This document shows, one piece after another, positions 23,474-32,347 of a DNA stretch of 36,191 nucleotides. Made by a program: the position numbers and the translations under genes. The DNA is taken from contig JAJFUD010000088.1 in NCBI GenBank assembly GCA_021372585.1, positions 1-36,191 of the forward strand, in the 5' to 3' direction. A model generated the notes under the pieces. The model was not told the origin of the DNA. It did not search any database and saw only the letters and a program-made list of their open reading frames with translations. Within the stretch, counting starts at the first letter, position 1, and each line of letters opens with the position of its first letter. The DNA comes from a bacterium (GTDB lineage Bacteria; Caldisericota; Caldisericia; UBA6126).

Positions 23474-23740
23474 ACGATTCCTCCCTTTTTTCAAAATAAC
23501 TGTGTTTTACTAAGTTTAAAAATTCCTGTTTCATTTATGGTTATTAAGTATATGGAAAAAAATAAAAAATTAAATACAAAGATGATTTTTTTTCATTTTT
23601 TTCTTGGATACCGTTAATTAAAAATTTTACATTTTAGCAGTAAAAAATAATAACGTAAAAATATTATATAAAAAAAGAAAAGCAGAATATCAAATAAAAA
23701 AATAACTATAATTATTTAAGCAAAAATGTACAAAAACGTT
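23474..23740. other. very AT-rich intergenic region
   Basis: These 267 bp have long A and T runs and little G or C between the aldolase stop and the ATPase start. They presumably hold the ATPase promoter on the minus strand, but I cannot pick one -10 with confidence in such composition. No terminator stem, repeat array or small gene stands out. Confidence 0.5.
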
Positions 23741-24595
23741 TCACGCTCTGTTTGAGGAACCAAAGAGATTGATTCTATTTTTCACTTCTTTTTTTACAGT
23801 TAGGATGATTTCGTTGGTAAGCTCTTTGTGGTGATGAAAGTGTGTTTTATCTTGATAATGATCCAGTAAGCATCGGTTGACTTGATTAATGATTCGAGTA
23901 GCAACATTTATTTTACAGATACCATTTTCAATGGCAGATTGAATGGATGAATCGATCACTCCACTGGAACCATGCAAAACAAGGGGAATCTTGAGTGAAT
24001 GATGCAGATCTTGTAGAAGAGGTATATTTAATTGAATATTGGGAGTGTTAACACCATGGATATTGCCTACAGATACTGCTAAGGCATCTATTTTTGTTTT
24101 TTCCGTAAATCGAGCGGCTTCTTCTACATCAGTAGCTTTGCTTTGCGGGTACGTTTTCTTGGATAAGTCTTCTTCATCTTTGCCTACTATTCCAATCTCA
24201 GCCTCTACCGATATTCCATGTAAATGAGCTAAATTTACCAGAGAAGAGGTAATATTAACGTTCTCTTCAAAAGAAAGCAAAGAGCCATCATACATAACCG
24301 AGGAAAATCCTAAACAAAAGACCTTTGCAACCGTATTAAAATCCTTCCCATGGTCTAAATGCAGACAAACCGGTACTGATGAAGCGATAGCTAACTTTTT
24401 ACAAGCAGATATGATTGGAGCAAAGCGATATATCTGTAAGATCGAAGGAGAGATTTGTAGTATAACGGGTGATTTTAATTCTTCAGCTGCTTCTACGATA
24501 CCGATAGCATATTCAAGATTGATTACATTAAAGGAACCAACAGCATATTTCTCTTTTCGTGCCGGTATTAATACATCAGATAAGGAAACTAACAT
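23741..24595 (-). CDS. class II (zinc) aldolase, fructose-bisphosphate/tagatose-bisphosphate type
   Basis: This 284-residue TIM-barrel enzyme has catalytic Asp81 and zinc ligand His82 in L-H-L-D-H-G, V-E-A-E-I-G-I-V-G-K, and further zinc histidines in V-G-N-I-H-G (about 178) and L-H-G-S-S-G (about 208). The length matches GatY/KbaY and the shorter FbaA forms. Fructose-1,6-bisphosphate is the likeliest substrate, but tagatose-bisphosphate cannot be excluded. It follows the peptidase by 10 bp without a clear ribosome-binding site and appears to end the vor-peptidase operon. Confidence 0.88.
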   Translation of the reverse strand: MLVSLSDVLIPARKEKYAVGSFNVINLEYAIGIVEAAEELKSPVILQISPSILQIYRFAPIISACKKLAIASSVPVCLHLDHGKDFNTVAKVFCLGFSSVMYDGSLLSFEENVNITSSLVNLAHLHGISVEAEIGIVGKDEEDLSKKTYPQSKATDVEEAARFTEKTKIDALAVSVGNIHGVNTPNIQLNIPLLQDLHHSLKIPLVLHGSSGVIDSSIQSAIENGICKINVATRIINQVNRCLLDHYQDKTHFHHHKELTNEIILTVKKEVKNRINLFGSSNRA

Positions 24596-24605
24596 GTAGT
24601 ATTAA

Positions 24606-25724
24606 CTATTTCCCGCATGCAAAGTTGGTGAGAAACTGAATTAACCATCGGGAAGTCAGAGGAAGATTTACCAGATCGATATACTCTGCATGGGTATGAG
24701 CTTTCATCATTCCACAGGAGAGAACAACACATTGCATGCCGGGAATCTTCTCATTATAAATATTCGCATCGGATCCCCCACCGCTTCCTACAATAGACGG
24801 ATGAAGACCAATACTCTGAGCACTGCTATATAGCGATTGGATAAGATTGCAGTTCGGATCCAGATGATAAGCTGTATAAGGTTTATGAGAATGAAAATCT
24901 ATTTTATATCCTTCTGTGTTATTCTTTTCAAAAATAGAAGTAATATAAGAAGAGATAACTTGGAGTTTTGGTTCATTTCTGGACCTTACCTCCCCATTCA
25001 GGAAACATTTCTCAGCAACGATATTGGTAGCTTTCCCACCTTTTATTTCCCCGATATTGGAGGTTGTTTCGGAGTCAATTCTTCCAAAAGGCAATTCTGT
25101 AATTATTTTAGAAGCTAACAGAATAGCACTTTTACCTTTTTCAGGTTCCATTCCTGCATGAGCTGGTGTTCCATGGATCGTTGCCTCAAAGGAAAAATGA
25201 GAAGGAGCGCTATGAGTAATAATACCGGCATCACCGTCGCTATCCAGTACAATCCCTCTTCTGGCTGTGATTAACTCAACAGGGAAATCTTTTGATCCTA
25301 AAAGATGAATTTCTTCTTCAATGCTGAAGATTATCTCGATTGCAGGATGAGGTAATTTATCTTCCAATAGGGTTGTAATTACTTCCTGAATGATCGCGAT
25401 ACCGGACTTATCATCAGCACCAAGAATGGTGCTTCCATCGGTAGACACCCTTCCGTTGGCATGCTGGATTTGGATCCCTTCTGTTGGCTCAATGGTGTCT
25501 AAATGGGCTGATAATAATATTGTTTCCGAGGATTGAGACTGATAAGCCGGAACCTTGACCATTAAATTGCATTTACTGTGGCTGATGGAAGCGTTTTCGA
25601 TTACTTCCAAGCCCAGATTTCGAAAATAGGAAGATAAATAATCTGCCAAAGGCTTCTCTTTTGAGGAAGGAACGTTGATCTGCAATAAACGTAAAAACTC
25701 GTTCTCTACCCTTTTTTCGTTCAT
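24606..25724 (-). CDS. M20-family peptidase T-like aminopeptidase
   Basis: This 372-residue metallopeptidase has the M20 zinc-site motifs L-S-A-H-L-D-T, I-L-G-A-D-D-K-S-G and F-S-I-E-E-E. A lid/dimerisation domain follows (about 180-290), then the C-terminal H-T-H-A-E-Y zinc histidine region. The PepT/PepT2 branch removes N-terminal residues from tripeptides. Peptides so released could feed amino-acid fermentation through the adjacent 2-oxoacid:ferredoxin oxidoreductase. It starts 7 bp after the gamma subunit gene, with no obvious Shine-Dalgarno. Confidence 0.85.
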   Translation of the reverse strand: MNEKRVENEFLRLLQINVPSSKEKPLADYLSSYFRNLGLEVIENASISHSKCNLMVKVPAYQSQSSETILLSAHLDTIEPTEGIQIQHANGRVSTDGSTILGADDKSGIAIIQEVITTLLEDKLPHPAIEIIFSIEEEIHLLGSKDFPVELITARRGIVLDSDGDAGIITHSAPSHFSFEATIHGTPAHAGMEPEKGKSAILLASKIITELPFGRIDSETTSNIGEIKGGKATNIVAEKCFLNGEVRSRNEPKLQVISSYITSIFEKNNTEGYKIDFHSHKPYTAYHLDPNCNLIQSLYSSAQSIGLHPSIVGSGGGSDANIYNEKIPGMQCVVLSCGMMKAHTHAEYIDLVNLPLTSRWLIQFLTNFACGK

Positions 25725-25731
25725 GTGCAGT

Positions 25732-26265
25732 CTAAGCTTTCTCGAAACCGGCTTTTAATGCAGAAAGATTTATCTGGACAACTTTTTCCCCTTTTGAGGC
25801 GAATTTCTTTTGAATCGATTTTTCAGCTACTGCATAAGCAGAGAATTGACTGATTTTCAATAAACCCCCCAGCATAACTATATTGGCAGCGACATTCGCT
25901 CCGGCTTTTTCGGCAAGATCGTTCGCTTCTATATAATGAACTTGTATATCGGTCCTGGTTGATTTCTCAGAGACCAGTGAAGAATTCACATATAAATGAC
26001 CGCCCTTTTTCACTAGGGGTTCAAATTTTGTAAATGAAGGATTATTCATGACGATAATGTGCTCATGTTCATTTAAAATGGGTGATCCGATAGGATTGTC
26101 TCCGATGATCACAGTACAATTGGCAGTACCCCCTCTCATGGCAGGCCCGTAAGAAGGGAAAAACAAAGCGTACTTGTTCTCATCGACAGCAGATAATGCA
26201 ACCAATTGCCCGATCATTAAAACGCCCTGACCACCAAATCCGGCAGCAAGTAATTCCATTTCCAT
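25732..26265 (-). CDS. 2-oxoacid:ferredoxin oxidoreductase gamma subunit
   Basis: This 177-residue protein has the N-terminal G-F-G-G-Q-G-V-L-M-I-G-Q-L and the stretch S-Y-G-P-A-M-R-G-G-T-A-N-C typical of KorC/VorC-type gamma subunits. It forms the catalytic complex with the two subunits encoded just upstream. The ATG overlaps the beta-subunit stop as TAATG (26265), with GGAGGG before it. Confidence 0.93.
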   Translation of the reverse strand: MEMELLAAGFGGQGVLMIGQLVALSAVDENKYALFFPSYGPAMRGGTANCTVIIGDNPIGSPILNEHEHIIVMNNPSFTKFEPLVKKGGHLYVNSSLVSEKSTRTDIQVHYIEANDLAEKAGANVAANIVMLGGLLKISQFSAYAVAEKSIQKKFASKGEKVVQINLSALKAGFEKA

Positions 26266-27020
26266 TATAATCCCTCCACTACTTTAAATTCTCCTAAAGG
26301 ATAGTATGGTATGGTTTCATCATCAATCCTTTTCAAGGATTGTACAGGTGAAAAACCCCAGTTGGTTGGACATGTTGAAAGTATCTCGACCAGGGAAAAG
26401 CCTAATCCTTTCATCTGGGCTGTAAAAGCTTTTTTAATCGCTCTTTTCGTTCCCAAGACAGCCTTTGGTGAGTTGACTGCCGTTCTGGCGATATAGGCAG
26501 GACCATTTAATTGTGAGAGCATTTCACTGATTCTAATTGGATTGCCCTCTCTAGATGCTTCTCTGCCATAAGGAGAGGTTTCGGTTTTCCATCCAATGAG
26601 TGTCGTGGGAGCCATCTGACCGCCTGTCATACCATAAATGCCGTTATTCACGAAAATCGTAGTTATTTTCTCGCCTCTGTTAGCCGCATGGACAATTTCA
26701 GCTGTACCTATCGAAGCCAAGTCCCCATCTCCCTGATAAGTGACGACAAATAAATCAGGATTGGATCGTTTTACTCCGGTTGCCACAGCCGGTGCTCTGC
26801 CATGAGAAGCTTGTATAGTATCCAGTTCAAAATAATCCACCGATAAAGTAGCACACCCAACCGGTATCACGAGAACAGTTTTTTCAGCTAACTGTAGTTC
26901 TTCAAGACATTCTGCCACTAAACGATGAATAATACCGTGTGTGCAACCGGGGCAAAAATTTCTTTGTATTGGTGTTAAAATGGGAGAAGGTTTAAAGATT
27001 TGTTTTAATTCAGGTGACAT
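26265..27020 (-). CDS. 2-oxoacid:ferredoxin oxidoreductase beta (TPP-binding) subunit
   Basis: This 251-residue protein starts with M-S-P-E-L-K at 27020. It overlaps the alpha-subunit stop as TAATG, with GGGAGGG upstream, which is preferred to an in-frame codon at 27035. It has N-F-C-P-G-C-T-H-G and the TPP-binding G-D-G-D-L-A-S-I-G...N-N-G-I-Y-G-M-T-G-G-Q segment. TPP-dependent decarboxylation of a 2-oxoacid with CoA acylation occurs here. Whether the substrate is 2-oxoisovalerate or 2-oxoglutarate cannot be read from the sequence. Confidence 0.93.
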   Translation of the reverse strand: MSPELKQIFKPSPILTPIQRNFCPGCTHGIIHRLVAECLEELQLAEKTVLVIPVGCATLSVDYFELDTIQASHGRAPAVATGVKRSNPDLFVVTYQGDGDLASIGTAEIVHAANRGEKITTIFVNNGIYGMTGGQMAPTTLIGWKTETSPYGREASREGNPIRISEMLSQLNGPAYIARTAVNSPKAVLGTKRAIKKAFTAQMKGLGFSLVEILSTCPTNWGFSPVQSLKRIDDETIPYYPLGEFKVVEGL

Positions 27021-28090
27021 TATTTTCCCTCCCAATGAATTGTGTTGATTATATCAATAATTTCTTTAGGACTCGGTACGTTTCCACCCATCCTACCGTA
27101 AAAATGAACAGGTTTTACGCCGTTGACGGAGATTTTTACATCCTCCACCATCTGACCGGCACTTAACTCCACTACCAAAAAACCTTTTGTAGTTGATTTT
27201 TGAGCTAATTGCTGGAGAATTTTCTCTGGAAAAGGCCATAACGAAATTGGTCTGAGAAGTCCGACAGAGTATTTCTCACTTCGAAGGATATCGACAACTG
27301 CCTTACAGATTCTTCCTGTCGTTCCATAGGCAACTAATATCACTTCCGCATCATCTGCAAAATATGATTCATATCTGACTTCTTTTTCTTTAACGATCCT
27401 ATATTTGTCCTGGATTTGATGATTGATCGCTTCTAGTCTGTCATAATCAAGATCAAAAGAAGAAACCAAATTTTTCTTTCTGTGGTTAATCCCGGTGGCT
27501 GCCCAAGGTTTCGCAGGTAAAGACGCGAGGTCCTTCTCTCTGTGAAATTCAACTGCTTCCATTATCTGACCTAACAAACCGTCTGTTAGAACCATGGCGG
27601 GATTTCTGTACTCATCCGCTAACTCAAAAGCATCATAAATCAGATCGATTTGTTCCTGAAGGTTCATGGGAGCTAGCGTAATTAAATGATAGTCACCATT
27701 TCCGCCTGGTTTAACTGATTGGAAATAATCGCCCTGTGCAGGGCCGATATTTCCTAATCCAGGCCCTCCTCGCATGACATTAACAAGTACGACAGGTAAT
27801 TGTGCACCCGCAATATAAGAGATGCCTTCCTGCATTAAACTGATTCCGGGGCTAGAAGAACTAGTCATAACCCGGTGGCCTGATGCAGCCGCTCCATAGA
27901 GCATATTAATAGCTGCAACTTCGCTTTCTGCCTGTACAAAAACGCCTCCTACTTCGGGTAAGCGTTTAGCCATATAAGATGGAGCTTCATTCTGGGGTGT
28001 GATGGGATATCCGAAAAAAAGCCTGCAACCAGCTTTTATTGCAGATTCACCCAGAACCTCCGCTCCTTTCATCAGTATTTTTTCACCCAT
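27020..28090 (-). CDS. vorB: 2-oxoacid:ferredoxin oxidoreductase alpha subunit (VorB type)
   Basis: This 356-residue protein opens with K-G-A-E-V-L-G-E-S-A-I-K-A-G-C, then F-G-Y-P-I-T-P-Q-N-E and S-S-S-S-P-G-I-S-L-M-Q-E-G. It closely resembles the subunit annotated as 3-methyl-2-oxobutanoate dehydrogenase VorB in Clostridia-like genomes. It is the first gene of a promoter-led operon: alpha-beta-gamma-peptidase-aldolase. In many clusters a small 4Fe-4S ferredoxin-like delta subunit precedes it; none is present here. The complex reduces ferredoxin during oxidative decarboxylation of branched-chain or other 2-oxoacids. Confidence 0.93.
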   Translation of the reverse strand: MGEKILMKGAEVLGESAIKAGCRLFFGYPITPQNEAPSYMAKRLPEVGGVFVQAESEVAAINMLYGAAASGHRVMTSSSSPGISLMQEGISYIAGAQLPVVLVNVMRGGPGLGNIGPAQGDYFQSVKPGGNGDYHLITLAPMNLQEQIDLIYDAFELADEYRNPAMVLTDGLLGQIMEAVEFHREKDLASLPAKPWAATGINHRKKNLVSSFDLDYDRLEAINHQIQDKYRIVKEKEVRYESYFADDAEVILVAYGTTGRICKAVVDILRSEKYSVGLLRPISLWPFPEKILQQLAQKSTTKGFLVVELSAGQMVEDVKISVNGVKPVHFYGRMGGNVPSPKEIIDIINTIHWEGK

Positions 28091-28124
28091 TTTTTACCTC
28101 TTTCAAAGTTAGGTTCTTTTCTTT

Positions 28125-28153
28125 ATTATAGAACAAAACTGTTAATTTCACAA
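28125..28153 (-). promoter_or_regulatory. promoter of the vor operon
   Basis: On the minus strand, TTGTGA (28153-28148) and TATAAT (28130-28125) are separated by exactly 17 bp. Transcription would start near 28118, with AGAGGT before the ATG at 28090. This is the best sigma-70-type promoter in the window. Confidence 0.8.
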
Positions 28154-28169
28154 AAATCTTCTTTTCTAC

Positions 28170-30896
28170 TCATTTTAACCGTTTTTTTATACGATAAGTA
28201 TTTCCTGCGATATCTTGAGCAGTAAACGCGATAAAACCAAATTCTGATTCAGGCTGAATCTCAAAGGAAAATGTACCATCCGGATTAACATCAATCAAAT
28301 CTGCTTCATCATAATCTAACTCATACATTAAGAATAAACCAAACTCTCCGTGGTTGTCTTGAATTTTACCAGATCCTTTAATCTCATTGGTGGAAGGTTT
28401 ATATTCCATTAAAAGGGTAATCGAGGGAGGAACGCGGTCAACCAGTAGTTTTGCTGATTTACCTTGTATCCAATTTTCTTTGTGATCAGGTTGAGTTCCC
28501 TTTTTTAACAAATACGGCACTAATGTATAAAAATTGTCCTCAAGTGAGTTTCCCTGCACTTCTCCTGTGACGAGCACCTGAAAATAACCAGCGCTGTTCT
28601 CATATTGACCGTAGTCTATCACACCTACCCGGTCGGTTTGTTGATCGTTCCAGAGATCAACCTGATACCCATTTGTGCTGAAGCTGGAAAGAAAATAGAA
28701 GTAGTTCGAATCACTATTACCGTCGAAATTGGGCGAAATCGCTAAGGTTGGAAAACAGAAGCTGATAGGATTTGGATCTAATACTTCTTGTGAACCAGCC
28801 GATATCAAACCAGGAATATGCAGGTAAGCTTTTCCATCTGCATAACCGATTAAGTTGAACTCCAACCATTGGGCGTCCTTTTCTTTGTACGTAAAATCTG
28901 AAATGATGAGTTCTTTTTCGATTGTTTTTGATTCTAAGGCATTTAAAGCTGTAACTTCTTCATCGAGTCGAAAAGAGATTGGTATGCCTTGATAGGTAAC
29001 ATTTATTTTCCATGATAAGGTGATGTTCTCTTCTTTCTTGTTGTGGCATTGAAAGGTTAATCTGACCTTTGACTTGGTTGTTTTGTCCAATTCAGATATT
29101 ACTAAGGTTGATGGTTGAATGGTGACAGACCCTTCGTATGCATTCAGTACATTTAGCTTTCCTGCCCCTTGCCTTAACCAGGAATAAGGCTTATGAGTGT
29201 ATGGATTGACCACTACATCAGAGTAATTAATGAGCAGGGATCGTATATCATTGTTACTGTATTCTGGGAAAGCTTGCTTTAATAAAGCAGCCGCACCGCT
29301 GACATGCGGGGCTGACATCGAAGTTCCGCTGGCATAAGCATATCCTCCGTATAGTGAGGAGGATAAAATACTGGTTCCGGGAGCACAGAGATCAGGTTTA
29401 AAAACACCGTCGGGAGTGGGTCCTTCTGATGAAAAATCAGAGATAACTGTACATTTCATCTTTGTTTCAAATCGAATTTTGATTTCCGGATCGTCTTTGA
29501 GAATGTTTTTTAACGACTGCCCTGCTTCCTGGCTGATGGACATCGAAGGAATATTCTCTGTATCAGGGTTGAGAAAACCTGTGAACCATCCTTTAGTAAA
29601 ATTATAAATAATGATTCCAGCGGCTCCAAACTGCTTTGCTACCGCATTTTTTTCTGCAAATGTGTTTCCACCACGTTTCAAACAGACTATTTTTCCGGTC
29701 ACATCCTTGTCTTTATAATCCAATTCTTTGCCTTCATTATCAAAAAAACAAACCGCTATCGGTTCATGTGAAAAGGAGGGAGAATTTTGGAATAACTTTC
29801 CCGGAAATTGGTATAACTCCCCTTTGTAATTAAAAGAAAATCCAAATTTGTTGGTTTCATCGATAGATCCGACAGAAAGCACATCTTTTCCTGATGAAGG
29901 AGCATTAATGGGGTAAATATTATAATTCTGGTCCTTTTCTCCTTCATTGCCAGCTGATGCAACCACTATAATTCCCTGATCGAAAATTCTTTGGCACGCC
30001 AGAGAGAGAAAATCATCGCTCCATCCGAAAAAACGTCCTAAACTAAGGTTGATAACATCGCACCCATCGATGACTGCCTGATCTAAAGCAAGTAATATCG
30101 CATCACTGCCGGTGCTTTTATTGTTGTTTGTGAATACTTTGTATGAGATTAAATTTGCCTGAGGAGCGACTCCTTTACCGATCTGATCTCCGGAGGCAAT
30201 ACCTGCTTGACCATATCCTGCAATGATGCCTGCAACATGAGTACCATGAAATGAGATGGCAGAATCGTAAGAGATAGCATTCATTTCCGCAAAATCATAT
30301 CCACTGATCACTTTATAAAAAGAGCCATCCGGTTTCTTTCCGATACCACCACCCATATCACCGTGCCAGTATTCGATTCCTGTGTCGATGACGCCGATTT
30401 TTATCTGATTACCCAAAATTGGAATTCCGTTTGGTGCTGTTTTCTTCCAAACTTCCGGAGCCATAATCGAAGGTACCGAGATATTTCTTTGAAGATAATA
30501 CTCGTTCACACAATAAATACCATTGACTTCAGGATGTTGACGAATTTTCTCAAGTAATGGCAATGAGGGGGACTCAATAATCATAGCATTTGATACAGCG
30601 TACAATTGACCTATCCATTTCAGATTCAGTTCTTTGGATTTCCATAGATTCCAAAGCTTGGTGTGTTGTTTAGATAGAATTTGCTTCTGATGGAAAGTAG
30701 TTTTGAAAGCATTTTTATTTTCAGGAGTTTTTAATTCTATAATGTATCGATTCAGATAAGTGTTAGAGAATTGTTCAGGGGCTGTCAACTTAGATTGATC
30801 AAAAGCCAAAATGGTTGCGAGAGGGAAATAGACCAAGGTTGCCACTAATAAAAGAACGGGCAACATTTGTTTAAAAGATATCTTTCTAAGTTTCAT
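28170..30896 (-). CDS. secreted subtilisin-like serine protease (S8) with PA domain
   Basis: This protein has about 908 residues. A signal peptide (about 10-32) is followed by an inhibitor I9-like propeptide (about 50-135). The S8 catalytic domain has Asp171 in V-I-D-T-G-I-E, His217 in H-G-T-H-V-A-G, the oxyanion Asn317 in S-A-G-N-E-G and Ser526 in G-T-S-M-S-A-P-H. A PA domain is inserted at about 360-475. C-terminal Fn3-like and beta-rich domains follow from about 600. The layout matches Vpr/lactocepin-type cell-envelope proteases. It has no LPXTG or S-layer anchor. I use ATG 30896 because AGGAGA is 6 nt from it; an adjacent in-frame ATG at 30899 is only 3 nt away. It would release peptides outside the cell that PepT-like and Vor enzymes could use. 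Confidence 0.92.
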   Translation of the reverse strand: MKLRKISFKQMLPVLLLVATLVYFPLATILAFDQSKLTAPEQFSNTYLNRYIIELKTPENKNAFKTTFHQKQILSKQHTKLWNLWKSKELNLKWIGQLYAVSNAMIIESPSLPLLEKIRQHPEVNGIYCVNEYYLQRNISVPSIMAPEVWKKTAPNGIPILGNQIKIGVIDTGIEYWHGDMGGGIGKKPDGSFYKVISGYDFAEMNAISYDSAISFHGTHVAGIIAGYGQAGIASGDQIGKGVAPQANLISYKVFTNNNKSTGSDAILLALDQAVIDGCDVINLSLGRFFGWSDDFLSLACQRIFDQGIIVVASAGNEGEKDQNYNIYPINAPSSGKDVLSVGSIDETNKFGFSFNYKGELYQFPGKLFQNSPSFSHEPIAVCFFDNEGKELDYKDKDVTGKIVCLKRGGNTFAEKNAVAKQFGAAGIIIYNFTKGWFTGFLNPDTENIPSMSISQEAGQSLKNILKDDPEIKIRFETKMKCTVISDFSSEGPTPDGVFKPDLCAPGTSILSSSLYGGYAYASGTSMSAPHVSGAAALLKQAFPEYSNNDIRSLLINYSDVVVNPYTHKPYSWLRQGAGKLNVLNAYEGSVTIQPSTLVISELDKTTKSKVRLTFQCHNKKEENITLSWKINVTYQGIPISFRLDEEVTALNALESKTIEKELIISDFTYKEKDAQWLEFNLIGYADGKAYLHIPGLISAGSQEVLDPNPISFCFPTLAISPNFDGNSDSNYFYFLSSFSTNGYQVDLWNDQQTDRVGVIDYGQYENSAGYFQVLVTGEVQGNSLEDNFYTLVPYLLKKGTQPDHKENWIQGKSAKLLVDRVPPSITLLMEYKPSTNEIKGSGKIQDNHGEFGLFLMYELDYDEADLIDVNPDGTFSFEIQPESEFGFIAFTAQDIAGNTYRIKKRLK

Positions 30897-30908
30897 CATA
30901 GTCTCCTA

Positions 30909-30936
30909 TTGCAAGCGTAGTATTTTTTTTTACTAT
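30909..30936 (+). promoter_or_regulatory. leaderless promoter of the phosphoesterase, overlapping the divergent protease promoter
   Basis: TTGCAA (30909-30914) and TACTAT (30931-30936) are 16 bp apart, and ATG 30943 follows after 6 nt with no ribosome-binding site. On the minus strand TACAAT (30940-30935) overlaps it and could be the -10 of the protease gene. The two promoters would then compete for the same sequence. Confidence 0.45.
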
Positions 30937-30942
30937 TGTAAC

Positions 30943-31863
30943 ATGAAAATTTATGCTATTTCGGATATTCATGCTGATAACCAAAAATATCGTACAGTGT
31001 TTGACTTGCCTAGGCTTATCCAAGCAAAAATAGACAAGGATACCGAAAAATCCATTCTGATTATTTGCGGGGATGTTGCACAAAATATACTTGTATTTCA
31101 TCATTTTCTAAAAATGTTTAAGAAAATGCCTATTCCGAAATTGTTTGTTGCTGGAAATCATGATTTATGGGTAGAAAACGGTAGCGACTCTCTGATGAAA
31201 TACCTGGTTTTAATAAAAGAGGCATGCTATGATGCCGGTTTCCATTATTTAGACCAAGAACCTTTTATTGATGAAAAAATTGGTTTTGTAGGAAATATCG
31301 GTTGGTATGATTATTCCTTTAAATCCCCTCATACTGTTATACCCGAAGGAATTCAATTGATTAAAGGCAACACCTCCCATTACATTCAATGGGAAGACCT
31401 GCATGATGAAGATTATGAATTAAAAACGCTTTTAGGCGAGATGGATAATAACTTATTCAACATAACAACTTGGAATGATAAGTATTATATTCACTGGAGC
31501 TTTTCAGATAAGGAATTTACTCAACGGTGTCTATACCAAATACAAAAACATCTTGCCCAAGTGAGAAAAAAGATCAATCATCTTGTCTTTTGCAGCCATC
31601 ATATACATTTTCAGGAAGGTATTTTGCATAAAAATAAGGTCCAGTGGGACTTTAATAATGCTTTTATGGGATCTCGGGAAATCGGGAAAACAATACTGAA
31701 TGAAGAAAAATTAAGGCTTTACTTATTTGGTCATTCTCATGAATCAGGAAAGTTCACTTTAAAAAATAATATTCCTGCTTTTAATGTCAGTTATCAACCG
31801 AAGAATAACTTCACCTGCATTCAGATAAACAATATTGACGGAAGTGTATCACTAATAAGTTAA
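30943..31863 (+). CDS. calcineurin-like metallophosphoesterase
   Basis: This 306-residue protein has the five metallophosphoesterase motifs: S-D-I-H-A-D (residues 7-12), C-G-D-V-A (about 42-46), G-N-H-D (about 66-69), C-S-H-H (about 220) and G-H-S-H-E (about 268). These bind two metals. The substrate is not predictable. Family members act on phosphoproteins, cyclic nucleotides, diadenosine polyphosphates or nucleic acids. It appears leaderless, diverges from the protease gene and converges on yqeY, with the two stop codons sharing TTAA (31860-31863). Confidence 0.88.
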   Translation: MKIYAISDIHADNQKYRTVFDLPRLIQAKIDKDTEKSILIICGDVAQNILVFHHFLKMFKKMPIPKLFVAGNHDLWVENGSDSLMKYLVLIKEACYDAGFHYLDQEPFIDEKIGFVGNIGWYDYSFKSPHTVIPEGIQLIKGNTSHYIQWEDLHDEDYELKTLLGEMDNNLFNITTWNDKYYIHWSFSDKEFTQRCLYQIQKHLAQVRKKINHLVFCSHHIHFQEGILHKNKVQWDFNNAFMGSREIGKTILNEEKLRLYLFGHSHESGKFTLKNNIPAFNVSYQPKNNFTCIQINNIDGSVSLIS

Positions 31864-32318
31864 GGAAGTTTTTGGATGAGGATCTCCAGTTCCTTTTTAA
31901 TTAATTCTCCGTCTGCCTTTCCTTTTAAGGTGACCATGGCTTCTTTCATCATTTTTCCAAAATTCTTGGCTTCCTCCGGTGGAAAGGAGGATAGCACTTT
32001 GGTAAGCTCATCAACCACTGATTCCCTTGACATTTGTGCTGGCAAAAATCTATTTAAGATTTCTAACTCAGCACGTTCTTTATCCGCTAATTCTTTTCGA
32101 TTTGCTTGGTCATACTGCTCAATAGATTCTTTGTGCTTTTTCACTTCCGCTTTGATAACATCTAGAATGATATCGTCATTCATCTCTTTTTGTTGGGCTT
32201 TTAAATCAATTTGCTTGTATTGAATGGCTGATTTCAATAAACCAAGTACTGAAGTAGTCAAAGCATCTTTACTTTTAAAAGCGGTAATATACTGTTTTTG
32301 GATCTCTTCAAGCAACAT
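31860..32318 (-). CDS. yqeY: GatB/YqeY-domain protein
   Basis: This 152-residue protein has the whole YqeY pattern: the start L-L-E-E-I-Q-K-Q-Y-I-T-A-F-K-S-K-D, then I-K-A-E-V-K-K-H-K-E-S-I-E-Q-Y, then E-I-L-N-R-F-L-P-A-Q-M, then a final G-K-A-D-G-E-L-I-K segment. The domain resembles the tail of the amidotransferase subunit GatB and is thought to bind tRNA, but the role is unsettled. AAGGAGGA precedes the ATG. It is the last gene of the minus-strand series and ends against the convergent phosphoesterase. Confidence 0.95.
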   Translation of the reverse strand: MLLEEIQKQYITAFKSKDALTTSVLGLLKSAIQYKQIDLKAQQKEMNDDIILDVIKAEVKKHKESIEQYDQANRKELADKERAELEILNRFLPAQMSRESVVDELTKVLSSFPPEEAKNFGKMMKEAMVTLKGKADGELIKKELEILIQKLP

Positions 32319-32347
32319 TTTTTCCTCCTTTGGAAATAGGCAATAAA

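Noticed and set aside
23580-23700. TTTACG/TTTACT strings on the minus strand resemble the potassium operator.
   Set aside because: Their spacing is about 15 bp rather than 11, the TTAACCAG core is absent, and the region is so AT-rich that such strings are expected.
23741-23760. The string TTCCTCAAACAG at the aldolase 3' end matches part of the hicBA-flanking repeat.
   Set aside because: Only 12 bases match, within a conserved coding region, and the match does not extend. It is probably chance.
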